This document shows, in pieces, positions 16,646-24,370 of a stretch of DNA of 35,031 bases; the stretch's first letter is position 1; every line of letters starts with the position of its first letter. Under the pieces are notes generated by a model. It saw only the letters and a program-made list of their open reading frames with translations. It made no database searches and was not told where the DNA came from. The position numbers and the translations under genes are program-made. This DNA is from an uncultured Chloroflexota bacterium (GTDB lineage Bacteria > Chloroflexota > Anaerolineae > Anaerolineales > Anaerolineaceae), in the NCBI GenBank assembly GCA_902774215.1, contig CACYHU010000036.1:1-35031 (forward strand), in the 5' to 3' direction.

Positions 16646-17464
16646 TTAATATTGTGAGACAGGCTGATTTGCTACAGCATTATCCATCATTTCCTGCCGT
16701 GTTTCCTTACTGATTTCAGCAAGAGCCTTGTTTACATCAGGGAGAATTTCACTGCCTTTTTTCATAGCAACAGCGATTGCAACATCTTCCGGAGATGCTT
16801 CAAAGCCCTTATCTTCTTCAAATTCAACGAATGTCAGATTCGGGTTGGATTCTTTAGCAGAAACAGCACCCGGGCGTTCGGACACATAACCATCAACTTT
16901 ACCGGAATTTAATGCAACAATCATTGCGGGGAATGTTTCCATAGCAGTTACATGTTTCACACCGGAAATCTGTTCAACAACAGTATCATGGAATGTATTG
17001 AGCTGAGCTGTGATTTTTGCGCCTTCGAAATCAGCAAGAGATTTAGCTTCCGCATATGGCCCATCAGCCTTAACGACAATCACAAGATCGCTTTCATAAT
17101 AAGGATCGGAGAAATCAACACTGGCTTTTCTCTCTTCTGTCGGAGACATGCCTGCAATTACTGCATCGATCTTGCCGGAATTTACAGCGAGAATCAATCC
17201 ATCCCACTCAATTTTTTGAATAACAAGCTTTTTATTCAAAGCATTCGCAATAGTTTTAGCGATTTCGACATCATAACCACCGCAATAACCCATGCCACCG
17301 GCAATAGCAACCGCCCCGTTTGAATCATCGGTTTGAGTCCAGTTGAATGGAGCATAGTTACATTCGAGACCGACGGTAAATGTATCCTCAGCACCTGCGC
17401 TAAACACAGACAACAACATTACAGCCAAAATGGCAAGAATAATTGCAAAAATTCTTTTATTCAT
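16646..17464 (-). CDS. Polar amino-acid ABC transporter substrate-binding protein
   Basis: This extracytoplasmic solute-binding protein of family 3 has about 272 residues from ATG 17464 (MNKRIFAIILAILAVML). I prefer that start to the upstream in-frame codon at 17530 because GAGGTG lies seven bases before it and it begins a clean signal peptide. The mature part opens FTVGLECNYAPFNW, then GGYDVEIAKTIANALNKK and the family motif DAVIAGMSPTEERK with DFSDPYYESD. Cleavage is likely after SAGA. No lipobox Cys is visible, which is notable because Gram-positive-like cells usually anchor these proteins. Ligand unknown, with a polar or acidic amino acid expected. Promoter at 17484. Confidence 0.93.
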   Translation of the reverse strand: MNKRIFAIILAILAVMLLSVFSAGAEDTFTVGLECNYAPFNWTQTDDSNGAVAIAGGMGYCGGYDVEIAKTIANALNKKLVIQKIEWDGLILAVNSGKIDAVIAGMSPTEERKASVDFSDPYYESDLVIVVKADGPYAEAKSLADFEGAKITAQLNTFHDTVVEQISGVKHVTAMETFPAMIVALNSGKVDGYVSERPGAVSAKESNPNLTFVEFEEDKGFEASPEDVAIAVAMKKGSEILPDVNKALAEISKETRQEMMDNAVANQPVSQY

Positions 17465-17483
17465 AATTACACCTCGAAAAACT

Positions 17484-17492
17484 ATTTTAGCA
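17484..17492 (-). promoter_or_regulatory. Extended -10 promoter of the amino-acid ABC operon
   Basis: On the minus strand TGCTAAAAT forms an extended -10 element about 20 bases upstream of the binding-protein ATG. The -35 position is poor. The divergent trmI gene starts at 17636. Confidence 0.5.
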
Positions 17493-17604
17493 TCAATCGA
17501 AAAGTAGTGAGAAAATACAATAAAAAACATGACGTAAAGCAGATTTCTCAGGCAGAATTCAAATAATTGAAAGAATCATAAAAGATTTTTTGTTTTCTTT
17601 AAAT

Positions 17605-17625
17605 TATAATTATAATTAAATTTAG
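17605..17625 (+). promoter_or_regulatory. Promoter -10 and RBS region of trmI
   Basis: Two overlapping-phase TATAAT sequences (17605-17610 and 17611-17616) precede TTTAGGA and the ATG at 17636. One of them is the probable -10 element for the trmI operon. No convincing -35 was seen. Confidence 0.45.
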
Positions 17626-17635
17626 GAATAATAAT

Positions 17636-18454
17636 ATGGGAAACGAATATATTGAAGCAGGTGATTTAGCCGAGATTGTGGGACGGTCTCATTTTCATCA
17701 TATTGTGAAAATAGAAGAAGGGAAAGAAATACAATCTCATAAAGGAATCCTGAAAATGGATAACCTGATAGGATTACGATGGGGTAGTATCGTAAAAAGT
17801 CATAATGGAAATACCTTTTTTGTTTTACAGCCGGCATTAAATGATATTTTGAAAGATACTCCCAGAAATACACAGATTTTATATCCAAAGGATATTGGAT
17901 TTGTTTTGCTGAGCTTGTCAATTGGGCCGGGAAAAAAGATTATTGAAGCCGGAACAGGTTCAGGTGCTTTAACTACAGCTTTTGCGTATAGCGTTGGAGC
18001 AACAGGACATGTTTATACTTATGAAGCAAGAGAAGAAATGCAAAATGTTGCAATAAAAAATTTGAAGATGAATCTTTTGGATGATCGTGTTACATTTAAA
18101 CTAAGAAATGTCGAAGACGGTTTTGACGAAAAAAATGTCGATGCGCTGTTTTTAGATTTACCCAATTCGTATGATTACATCAGACAGGTCAAGACAGCAT
18201 TAAAACCTGGTGGTTTTTTTGGCAGTATTCTTCCGACTACAGGACAGGTTGAAAAATTATTGCGGGCTCTGAAGGCAAATGGATTTTCTTTTACTGAGGT
18301 ATGTGAAATTTTAATCCGTTACTATCGTACGGATCCGGATCGTTTCCGTCCTGTTGACAGAATGGTAGGGCATACAGGTTATCTGATATTTTCCCGTTCA
18401 ATTGATTATTACGGAGAAAATGATGATGTCGGCAAGGGAAATGATCCTGAATAA
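17636..18454 (+). CDS. trmI: tRNA (adenine-N1)-methyltransferase TrmI (m1A58)
   Basis: This SAM-dependent enzyme methylates N1 of A58 (and A57 in some species) in the T-loop of tRNA, stabilising tRNA. It acts as a homotetramer in bacteria and archaea. The 272-residue protein has a small N-terminal beta domain with SHKGILKMDNLIG and YPKDIGFVLL, typical of TrmI. The Rossmann methyltransferase motifs follow: IIEAGTGSGALTTAFA (SAM loop), YTYEAREEM (ribose-binding acid) and DALFLDLPNSYDYI (catalytic Asp region). RFRPVDRMVGHTGYL near the C-terminus is also typical. It starts an operon with the downstream amidohydrolase. Confidence 0.93.
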   Translation: MGNEYIEAGDLAEIVGRSHFHHIVKIEEGKEIQSHKGILKMDNLIGLRWGSIVKSHNGNTFFVLQPALNDILKDTPRNTQILYPKDIGFVLLSLSIGPGKKIIEAGTGSGALTTAFAYSVGATGHVYTYEAREEMQNVAIKNLKMNLLDDRVTFKLRNVEDGFDEKNVDALFLDLPNSYDYIRQVKTALKPGGFFGSILPTTGQVEKLLRALKANGFSFTEVCEILIRYYRTDPDRFRPVDRMVGHTGYLIFSRSIDYYGENDDVGKGNDPE

Positions 18455-18490
18455 ATGAAATATAACAATAACAGGAAAGGAAGAAAAAAA

Positions 18491-19879
18491 ATGGGTACCA
18501 TATTGGTGAAAAATATCTCAAGACTAATTACAAATGATCCAGTATCAGGAGAAATTTGTGATGCAGGTATTTTTATTAAAGATAATGTTATTGAAAAAAT
18601 TGGGTTTTCAAAAGACATGCCCCAAACAGCAGATAATGTTATTGATGCTTCAGATAAAATGGTATGTCCTGGATTTGTGAATACGCATCATCATTTTTAT
18701 CAAACACTGACCCGGGCTGTACCCGGTGCGATGGATGAAAAACTTTTTGACTGGTTGGTTCGCCTTTATCCAATATGGGGTGAACTTGATCCGGAATCAA
18801 CTTATATCTCATCACTAATTGCTATGGCAGAATTAATACTGACAGGTTGTACAACTGCCAGTGATCATCAATATATCTGGCCTCATGGAGCATTATTAGA
18901 TGACCAAATTCGTGCTGCAAATGAAATTGGTCTTCGCTTTCATGCAGTAAGAGGGTCTATGACCCTTGGCAGATCTCAAGGCGGACTGCCTCCGGATCAT
19001 GTAGTACAGACACAGGATGAAATTTTGAAAGACAGCCAGAGGGTTATAGAAAAATATCACGATAACAAACGTTTTGCCATGACACGGGTTGTTTTAGCCC
19101 CATGTTCGCCTTTTTCAGTTGATGAAAGCATCCTGATAGAATCCGCAAAGCTTGCACGCTCATATCCAGGCGTTTTACTCCATACTCACGTTGCTGAAAC
19201 ACAGGATGAGGAAAAATTCACAATGCAGAGAGCAGGACTTCGGCCGGCGCGTTATATGGAAAAACTTGGCTGGGTAGGTAATGATGTCTGGTGGGCACAC
19301 TGTATATGGATTAATGACGATGAAATTAAAATGATGGCTGAAACCGGAACCGGTGTTGCCCATTGTCCTTCCTCAAATATGAGATTAGGTTCCGGTATTG
19401 CTCCTATCCGTGAGATGCTTGACGCAGGAGTAAAAGTTGGTTTAGGTGTAGACGGATCTGCAAGCAATGATAGTTCGCATATGATTGCAGAAGGACGCAT
19501 GGCAATGCTTCTTCAGCGGGTCTCAAAAGGTGCTGATGCGCTGACAATACAGGAAGCTCTGAATCTTGAAACAACAGGCGGAGCATCTGTTTTGGGACGT
19601 GATGATATCGGTATTTTAAAACCAGGAATGGCAGCTGACTTCATCGGGATTTCATTAAATTCTCTTCCTTTTGCTGGCGGCGCATGTCATAATCCTCTTG
19701 CAGCCTTATTCCTCTGTACGCCTCCTCAGGTCGATTTTTCCGTTATAAATGGCAGACAAGTCGTAGAAAACGGAAGAATAACGACCATAGATTTGGAAGG
19801 AATTATTGAGAAACATAACGAAATCGCGGTAAAAATGGTTAAGAAATATCCTGTTCCTGAAAGATATAAATTAGTTTAG
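18491..19879 (+). CDS. Amidohydrolase, 8-oxoguanine deaminase / ATZ-TRZ family
   Basis: This metal-dependent deaminase has about 462 residues. ATG 18491 (MGTILVKNISRLIT) is preferred to ATG 18455 because AGGAAAGGAAG lies before it and 18455 has no such site. The metal ligands are the His run in PGFVNTHHHFYQ, His in LLHTHVAETQDEE, His in WWAHCIW and Asp in GLGVDGSASND. The GLRFHAVRGSMTLGRSQGG segment matches the 8-oxoguanine deaminase branch, which converts 8-oxoguanine to urate, better than guanine deaminase or SAH deaminase. Substrate assignment within this family is often wrong, so treat it as probable. It follows trmI by 36 bases, and a strong terminator follows. Confidence 0.85.
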   Translation: MGTILVKNISRLITNDPVSGEICDAGIFIKDNVIEKIGFSKDMPQTADNVIDASDKMVCPGFVNTHHHFYQTLTRAVPGAMDEKLFDWLVRLYPIWGELDPESTYISSLIAMAELILTGCTTASDHQYIWPHGALLDDQIRAANEIGLRFHAVRGSMTLGRSQGGLPPDHVVQTQDEILKDSQRVIEKYHDNKRFAMTRVVLAPCSPFSVDESILIESAKLARSYPGVLLHTHVAETQDEEKFTMQRAGLRPARYMEKLGWVGNDVWWAHCIWINDDEIKMMAETGTGVAHCPSSNMRLGSGIAPIREMLDAGVKVGLGVDGSASNDSSHMIAEGRMAMLLQRVSKGADALTIQEALNLETTGGASVLGRDDIGILKPGMAADFIGISLNSLPFAGGACHNPLAALFLCTPPQVDFSVINGRQVVENGRITTIDLEGIIEKHNEIAVKMVKKYPVPERYKLV

Positions 19880-19940
19880 GCAGAAAATGCGTATAGATAT
19901 TATTCAGGGCTATATTTCTTCTCATTTTATTCAATAATCA

Positions 19941-19982
19941 TTTCGAACAGACAATTTTTGCTTAAAAATTGTCTGTTTGAAA
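19941..19982 (+). terminator. Strong terminator after the amidohydrolase gene
   Basis: A 19-base-pair stem, with one G-T pair, joins 19941-19959 to 19964-19982 around the loop GCTT. AT-rich sequence with T-runs follows. Its symmetry means it could also work on the minus strand. Confidence 0.9.
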
Positions 19983-20038
19983 TAAAAAATTTATATTTTT
20001 CACGTTTTGAATTTACACTGATAAGCTAAGGTGAGAAA

Positions 20039-20740
20039 ATGTCAACATATCTTATATATGCAATAATTCCGTTTCTGATAGGTTTATTTGCACAATATAA
20101 AATTCAAAGCGCATATAAAAAATATTCGTCTGTCCGGACTCAGACAGGTGTAACAGGCTATGAAGCTGCAAGAAAAATGCTCGATGCCCATAATTTAAAT
20201 CATATAAATATTGAACGGGTCAACGGAACATTAAGCGATCATTATGATCCGAGAAAAAAAATTTTACGTTTAAGTGATGGTGTATATAGCTCCAATTCTA
20301 TTGCTGCTGTTGGAGTTGCTTGTCATGAAGCCGGACATGCTTACCAGGATGCGGAATCGTATGGCCCACTGAAATTGAGAAGCGCAATGGTTCCTGTTGT
20401 AAATATAGGAAGTTTTTTAGGTCCTTTACTTTTTATATTGGGACTTGTTTTATCAGGTATGAACGATTTGGGTTATCGCGTAGCTGAAATTGGCTTGATA
20501 ATTTTTTCTGCTACAGCGGTTTTCGCTATCGTAACGCTTCCGGTTGAATTTAATGCCAGTGAGCGCGGAAAATCCTGGCTGTCCGGTTCAGGATTATTAT
20601 ATCAAAATGAATTAGAAGGTGTTGCCGAAATTTTGCGGTCTGCCGCGTTGACATATGTTTCCGCTGCAATTCAAGCCCTATCTAATGTTTTATATTATGC
20701 AAGTATTCTTAATTCCAGAAATAATCGAAATAGAAGATAA
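20039..20740 (+). CDS. Membrane zinc metallopeptidase (YugP type)
   Basis: This membrane-bound neutral zinc metallopeptidase of the DUF/YugP family has 233 residues, the family length. The zinc motif HEAGH lies in GVACHEAGHAYQDAE near residue 100. The Glu-containing third-ligand region is EFNASERGKSWL. Hydrophobic segments lie at the N-terminus, at about 115-160 and near the C-terminus. The physiological substrate of this family is not established. AAGGTGAG precedes the ATG. It stands 20 bases before rex and appears to be its operon partner, although a common pathway is not obvious. Confidence 0.93.
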   Translation: MSTYLIYAIIPFLIGLFAQYKIQSAYKKYSSVRTQTGVTGYEAARKMLDAHNLNHINIERVNGTLSDHYDPRKKILRLSDGVYSSNSIAAVGVACHEAGHAYQDAESYGPLKLRSAMVPVVNIGSFLGPLLFILGLVLSGMNDLGYRVAEIGLIIFSATAVFAIVTLPVEFNASERGKSWLSGSGLLYQNELEGVAEILRSAALTYVSAAIQALSNVLYYASILNSRNNRNRR

Positions 20741-20760
20741 TTACGAACTATGAGGTTAAA

Positions 20761-21387
20761 ATGAGCAACAGCAGGCAGGAAATCCCGGATATAATTGTAG
20801 CAAGATTGCCCAGATATTTACGAGCACTCAGTGTTTTAAGGAAGAAAAGTCAAACCACTAATTCCAAAGAATTAGGAGATTTTTTAGGCTATTCAGCAGC
20901 TCAAATTAGAAAAGACCTTTCTCAATTTGGTGAATTCGGAAAGCAAGGCACTGGTTATAATATTGATTTTCTGACTGAACAAATCAATAGTATTCTTAAC
21001 TTAGACAAAGAATGGAAAATGGTTTTGGTAGGATGTGGAAATATCGGACATGCAATTTTAAACTATCCTGGTTTTTCTCACAACGGTTTTCATGTTATCG
21101 CTGCTGTAGATTCATCTAAGGAGATGGTTGGAAAGAAAATAAATAATCTTATAACAATCCGAGATATTAGTGACATTGAGGAAATTATTAAAGAGAATAA
21201 TATTAGTATAGCAATGCTGACAGTTCCTGCTTCTGTAGCTCAGGAAACAGCAGAAAAACTTGTTCAATTCGGAATTAAAGCAATTATTTCATATGCCCCT
21301 GTTATTCTTACTCTGCCTCATAACATAAGAGTGGAATATATCGATCCTGTAATTTCACTTCAACATATTACTTACTATTTATCTTGA
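20761..21387 (+). CDS. rex: Redox-sensing transcriptional repressor Rex
   Basis: Rex is a homodimeric repressor that senses the NADH/NAD+ ratio and controls fermentation and respiration genes in low-oxygen bacteria. The 208 residues have the usual length. The winged-helix domain (about 1-80) ends with SAAQIRKDLSQFGEFGKQG, the DNA-recognition and dinucleotide-contact block characteristic of Rex. The Rossmann domain has MVLVGCGNIGHAIL, and the C-terminal swapped helix is the usual short one (SLQHITYYL). GAGG precedes the ATG. No convincing Rex operator (TTGTGA-N-TCACAA type) was found in this window, so its targets are elsewhere or divergent. Confidence 0.96.
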   Translation: MSNSRQEIPDIIVARLPRYLRALSVLRKKSQTTNSKELGDFLGYSAAQIRKDLSQFGEFGKQGTGYNIDFLTEQINSILNLDKEWKMVLVGCGNIGHAILNYPGFSHNGFHVIAAVDSSKEMVGKKINNLITIRDISDIEEIIKENNISIAMLTVPASVAQETAEKLVQFGIKAIISYAPVILTLPHNIRVEYIDPVISLQHITYYLS

Positions 21388-21436
21388 TGTATATCAAAAA
21401 CCGTAGATAATTATGGTGAATTAAGATAGGGTTCAA

Positions 21437-21464
21437 GGGTTCGATAAGTTATCTTATCGCACGC
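21437..21464 (+). other. Putative dif-like XerCD/XerH-type core recombination site
   Basis: The 28-base site has the 11-6-11 architecture of Xer sites. The left arm is GGGTTCGATAA, the centre GTTATC and the right arm TTATCGCACGC. The reverse complement of the right arm (GCGTGCGATAA) matches the left arm at 9 of 11 positions. The inner arm ends ATAA...TTAT are those of classical dif. It lies 18 bases before the start of a Xer-type recombinase gene. An operator for the same gene is the main alternative. Confidence 0.45.
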
Positions 21465-21482
21465 AATAAGAAGAAAGTTTTT

Positions 21483-22469
21483 ATGAAAGAAAATAACAAT
21501 ATTTCAATTACTCAATCAATCACAATGTTTCTTGAAAACATCAGCTTATCACGATCTGAGAACACGGAAAAAACTTATAGGCACGCAATGAATGCTTTTA
21601 AAGAAATGCTTGAGGAAAATGGAATCGATCCTTCCGGATCCATTGATCTCTTATCTGAGAAAATATTCAATGATTATGCCAGATATCTGAAAGCATATTC
21701 GCCTTCGACCGAGAGTTTATATATAAATGTTGCAAAAAACTTTTATGAATTTCTTGCAGCTGAGGAGATTAAAAGTTTCAATCTTTTTCAAACAAAGCTG
21801 TTGATAAAAAACCGAACGAGAAAACCAGGAATAAGACTGCCGCAATTTCCAGAACATGACATACAATCGGTTATTGATTATGCGATTAATACAATTCCGT
21901 TTTTAACAGCCGAAACAAAAAATGATCATCTGATAAATCTTCGTGATGCTGCTTTTCTCATAACGCTTGCTGACACCGGATTACGTATTCATGAAGCCTG
22001 CAATCTGCGAAGAGGAACAATAGATTGGTTTTCAGGAAAAGCTTTGATCATTGGAAAAGGTAATAAGGAAGCTGTCATACGGTTTTCCGACCGTTCTCTA
22101 AATTTAATGAAAAATTATTTAAATGAAAGAGCAATTTTGGACGGATCTACGGGATCCATGCTTTCCGTTCTTCCTGTATTTGCAAGACATGATAAAGGAT
22201 CAGGACACAAAATATTACCAATAACAACAAAAACAGGAAGACTGATTGTTTCAGAAAGGGTCGAAGAATGTTTGGGAAAAGATGCTGTCGGTACTATTAC
22301 ACCGCATTCATTCCGTCATTATTTTGTAACTAATGTGCTAAAAAAAACCGGAAATATGAAAGTTGCTCAGGAATTTGCAAGACATTCAAGCGTAACTGTC
22401 ACACAACGCTACACGCATCTTTCAAATGAAGAACTTGATCAAAAGTATAAAAAAATATTTAATGAATAG
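21483..22469 (+). CDS. Tyrosine recombinase, XerC/XerD/XerH type
   Basis: This 328-residue site-specific recombinase is close to the 300-330 residues of Xer proteins. The N-terminal core-binding SAM-like domain (about 8-105) opens SITMFLENISLSRSENTEKTYRHA in sections. The catalytic domain has Arg in ADTGLRIHEACNL, Lys in IIGKGNKEAVI, His-x-x-Arg in TPHSFRHYFVTN, His in FARHSSVTVTQ and the nucleophile Tyr in QRYTHLS, so all catalytic residues are present. It could be the chromosome-dimer-resolving Xer or an integrase. The lack of other mobile genes and the dif-like site immediately upstream favour a housekeeping Xer. A weak AAGAAG site precedes the ATG. Confidence 0.9.
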   Translation: MKENNNISITQSITMFLENISLSRSENTEKTYRHAMNAFKEMLEENGIDPSGSIDLLSEKIFNDYARYLKAYSPSTESLYINVAKNFYEFLAAEEIKSFNLFQTKLLIKNRTRKPGIRLPQFPEHDIQSVIDYAINTIPFLTAETKNDHLINLRDAAFLITLADTGLRIHEACNLRRGTIDWFSGKALIIGKGNKEAVIRFSDRSLNLMKNYLNERAILDGSTGSMLSVLPVFARHDKGSGHKILPITTKTGRLIVSERVEECLGKDAVGTITPHSFRHYFVTNVLKKTGNMKVAQEFARHSSVTVTQRYTHLSNEELDQKYKKIFNE

Positions 22470-22483
22470 AAATTTCTAATATC

Positions 22484-22492
22484 TGTTATACT
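22484..22492 (+). promoter_or_regulatory. Extended -10 promoter directly before the FGE-like lipoprotein gene
   Basis: TGTTATACT is a perfect extended -10 arrangement (TG-N-TATACT), with TATACT at 22487-22492. The ATG at 22500 lies where transcription would start, seven to eight bases after the hexamer. There is no Shine-Dalgarno sequence between them. Confidence 0.55.
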
Positions 22493-22499
22493 TTATGTT

Positions 22500-23258
22500 A
22501 TGACAAAAAAATCTATTTTTATCATCGTAATTTTTAGCTTTTTATTTTTTTCCGCATGTATTTTTTTATCCTCACCATATCGTGAATTAAGGCCATACAT
22601 TTTATGGGGGAAAAATCTTCCTGAGAAATTAGGACAAATTACAAAAATAAATAATGACAGGATTACTGTGCTGATCAAAGGAAATGATTACATTCAGCCA
22701 TTCTACATTGATCAAATACCGGTTACAATCAAAGATTACAAAAGATGTTTACAGTCAGGAAAATGTACTTTTCAGCATTATAGATACAACTACACGAATT
22801 TTTATCTTGAAAAATTTTATGAAATTTTCCCTGTTACTTTTGTAAATTGGTTTGATGCCAGAACCTATTGTAATGCTTATGGAGGAGATCTTCCCACAAA
22901 TTATCAATGGAGTTTATCTGCAGGATTAGATTATGGGTTTGATTATCCATGGGGGGTAAGTTTACCAAATTTATCAAATGCAAACCTTGATGGTTTTTAT
23001 CAAATGCTTACCCCTGCCGGATGGCTTCCTAAGGGAGCCAGTCCTTATGGTATTTTGGATATGACAGGTAATGTTCGGGAATGGGTTCTTGACGAAATTT
23101 ATGAGGATAATGACAACAAATTATTAAAAGGTGGCGGAGATAATGATTCTTTCTCTGATGGGAAAATTGACACATATTTTGATCATGGACCTACATCATC
23201 CGGTTTTAATCGTGGATTCCGCTGTGTATATCCCGCTGATTCTGTATACATTGACTAA
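22500..23258 (+). CDS. FGE/SUMF1-fold lipoprotein
   Basis: This exported lipoprotein has 252 residues, with the lipobox FSAC after a hydrophobic signal segment. The mature part carries a formylglycine-generating-enzyme (SUMF1) fold: FYIDQIPVTIKDYKRCL, FPVTFVNWFDARTYCNAYGG, LPTNYQWSLSAG, the highly conserved ASPYGILDMTGNVREWVLD, and the C-terminal GFNRGFRCVY. Only one such domain is present and it is short. The paired active-site cysteines of true FGE are not visible in the GGGDNDSF region, so sulfatase maturation is unlikely. Binding or another surface role is the better inference. Translation may be leaderless. It is in the same direction as the recombinase, 30 bases after it. Confidence 0.85.
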   Translation: MTKKSIFIIVIFSFLFFSACIFLSSPYRELRPYILWGKNLPEKLGQITKINNDRITVLIKGNDYIQPFYIDQIPVTIKDYKRCLQSGKCTFQHYRYNYTNFYLEKFYEIFPVTFVNWFDARTYCNAYGGDLPTNYQWSLSAGLDYGFDYPWGVSLPNLSNANLDGFYQMLTPAGWLPKGASPYGILDMTGNVREWVLDEIYEDNDNKLLKGGGDNDSFSDGKIDTYFDHGPTSSGFNRGFRCVYPADSVYID

Positions 23259-23558
23259 AAAGTGCAAGCAAGCCGATTAAGTCGGGAAAAAACAAACCGC
23301 TCCTTAAAACATTTGATTAACTGATTTTTATATCATTGTTTCTATGAGTAAGCTTCTGTTTGAGTTCACCACAGGGCAACGATGATATCAATCCAAGTGT
23401 CATATAAGGTTTTATGGGAGAATAGTTTCAAATGTTTCACAGGTATAAATATGCGGAGATTCGTCCTTTGTACCGTATTTTGTTTTATCACTTTTTATTT
23501 ATAAATAATTGATACAGAAAAAAATAGCGTATAATTATATGTATCAATTTATAGGACA
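23259..23558. other. Gene-poor interval before the IclR gene
   Basis: No convincing gene is seen in these 300 bases. A small ORF at 23432-23512 (26 codons, MFHRYKYAEIRPLYRIL...) has a distant GGGAG and is unrecognised. The right end carries the promoter and inverted repeat described separately. No terminator with a T-run was identified after the lipoprotein gene. Confidence 0.5.
23509..23547 (+). promoter_or_regulatory. Promoter of the iclR-gltA operon with flanking inverted repeat
   Basis: A -10 TATAAT lies at 23530-23535, with a possible -35 TTGATA at 23509-23514 (15-base spacer, shorter than usual). TTGATAC (23509-23515) and GTATCAA (23541-23547) form a perfect inverted repeat that brackets the promoter. 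This is a likely operator for autoregulation by the IclR protein. Confidence 0.5.
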
Positions 23559-23582
23559 GTGTGTCATTTTACGGGACATTTT

Positions 23583-24359
23583 ATGGGGTCAGTTGAACAT
23601 CAATATATAAACCGCATTTTTTCTCTTTTAGATTGTTTCACTGTAGAAAAACCGGAACTGGGCGTTCGTGAAGCTGCCCGGCTTTTAAATATCTCACCAA
23701 GTTCATGCGGCAGATTACTTGGAGAACTGCGGGATGAAGGAATATTGATCCAAAACGCTGATACAAGAACTTATTCACTTGGAGGCCGCGTAATCCGCTG
23801 GGCAGATGTTTATACTACATCTTCAGATTTACGTAAGAAAGCCTACCCATTTATGGAACAAATCTATAAACAAACGAATGAAACTGTTACACTTTACATA
23901 GCGGAAGAGTTTGATCGGATTTGTGTTGAACGTATAGAAAGCCGTAAAACTGTGCGGGTCGCTGAACCTATCGGTACTCGTATAAAAATATTTACCGGGT
24001 CAGGTGGTAAATCCATTTTGGCTTTTCGAGATCAAAATGAAATTGAAGCGGTTTTTGAATATGCGAAATCTCTGCCGAAATATCAGAATTCTGAAGAGTT
24101 TTTCACTCAATTAGCAAGCGAACTGGAAACAATCCGCTGTCTTGGATTTGCCGTCAGTCATGGTGAGTGGGAAAGCGACGCTTCAGGAATCGGAGCGCCA
24201 ATCATGAATGAAAAAGGGATACCTATAGGTTCAATTTCAATTTCCGCACCGACACAACGTTTCTTAGATCAAGATATCCTTGATGCATATTCAAAAATAC
24301 TTGTACAGAATGTAGAAAAAATTTCACGTGAGCTTGGTTATATGCCGGAGCTCAGATAA
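23583..24359 (+). CDS. IclR-family transcriptional regulator
   Basis: This regulator has about 258 residues from ATG 23583 (MGSVEHQYINRIFSLL). GGGA lies seven bases upstream. A GTG at 23559 is less likely because it extends the protein with a non-family MCHFTGHF leader. The N-terminal winged helix has GVREAARLLNISPSSCGRLLGELRDEG. The effector domain has RVAEPIGTRIKIFTGSGGKSILAF and a C-terminal GIGAPIMNEKGIPIGSISISAP, both typical of IclR. It ends 11 bases before the citrate synthase gene and probably controls it together with its own promoter. The effector is unknown, with an organic acid plausible. Confidence 0.92.
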   Translation: MGSVEHQYINRIFSLLDCFTVEKPELGVREAARLLNISPSSCGRLLGELRDEGILIQNADTRTYSLGGRVIRWADVYTTSSDLRKKAYPFMEQIYKQTNETVTLYIAEEFDRICVERIESRKTVRVAEPIGTRIKIFTGSGGKSILAFRDQNEIEAVFEYAKSLPKYQNSEEFFTQLASELETIRCLGFAVSHGEWESDASGIGAPIMNEKGIPIGSISISAPTQRFLDQDILDAYSKILVQNVEKISRELGYMPELR

Positions 24360-24370
24360 GGCAGGTAATA

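Noticed and set aside
17465-17635. Riboswitch or T-box leader before the ABC importer
   Set aside because: The 5' leader is only a few dozen bases if the extended -10 is right, with no T-box or aptamer-like conserved blocks.
21430-21450. GGTTCAA/GGTTCGA-like sequence resembling a tRNA T-loop
   Set aside because: No acceptor stem, anticodon stem or CCA end can be paired around it. It is better explained as part of the inverted 11-6-11 site.
23551-23590. Insertion-sequence end suggested by GACATTTTAYGG repeats
   Set aside because: No transposase remnant or partner end was found nearby. The repeats sit over a promoter and start codon and can be regulatory.
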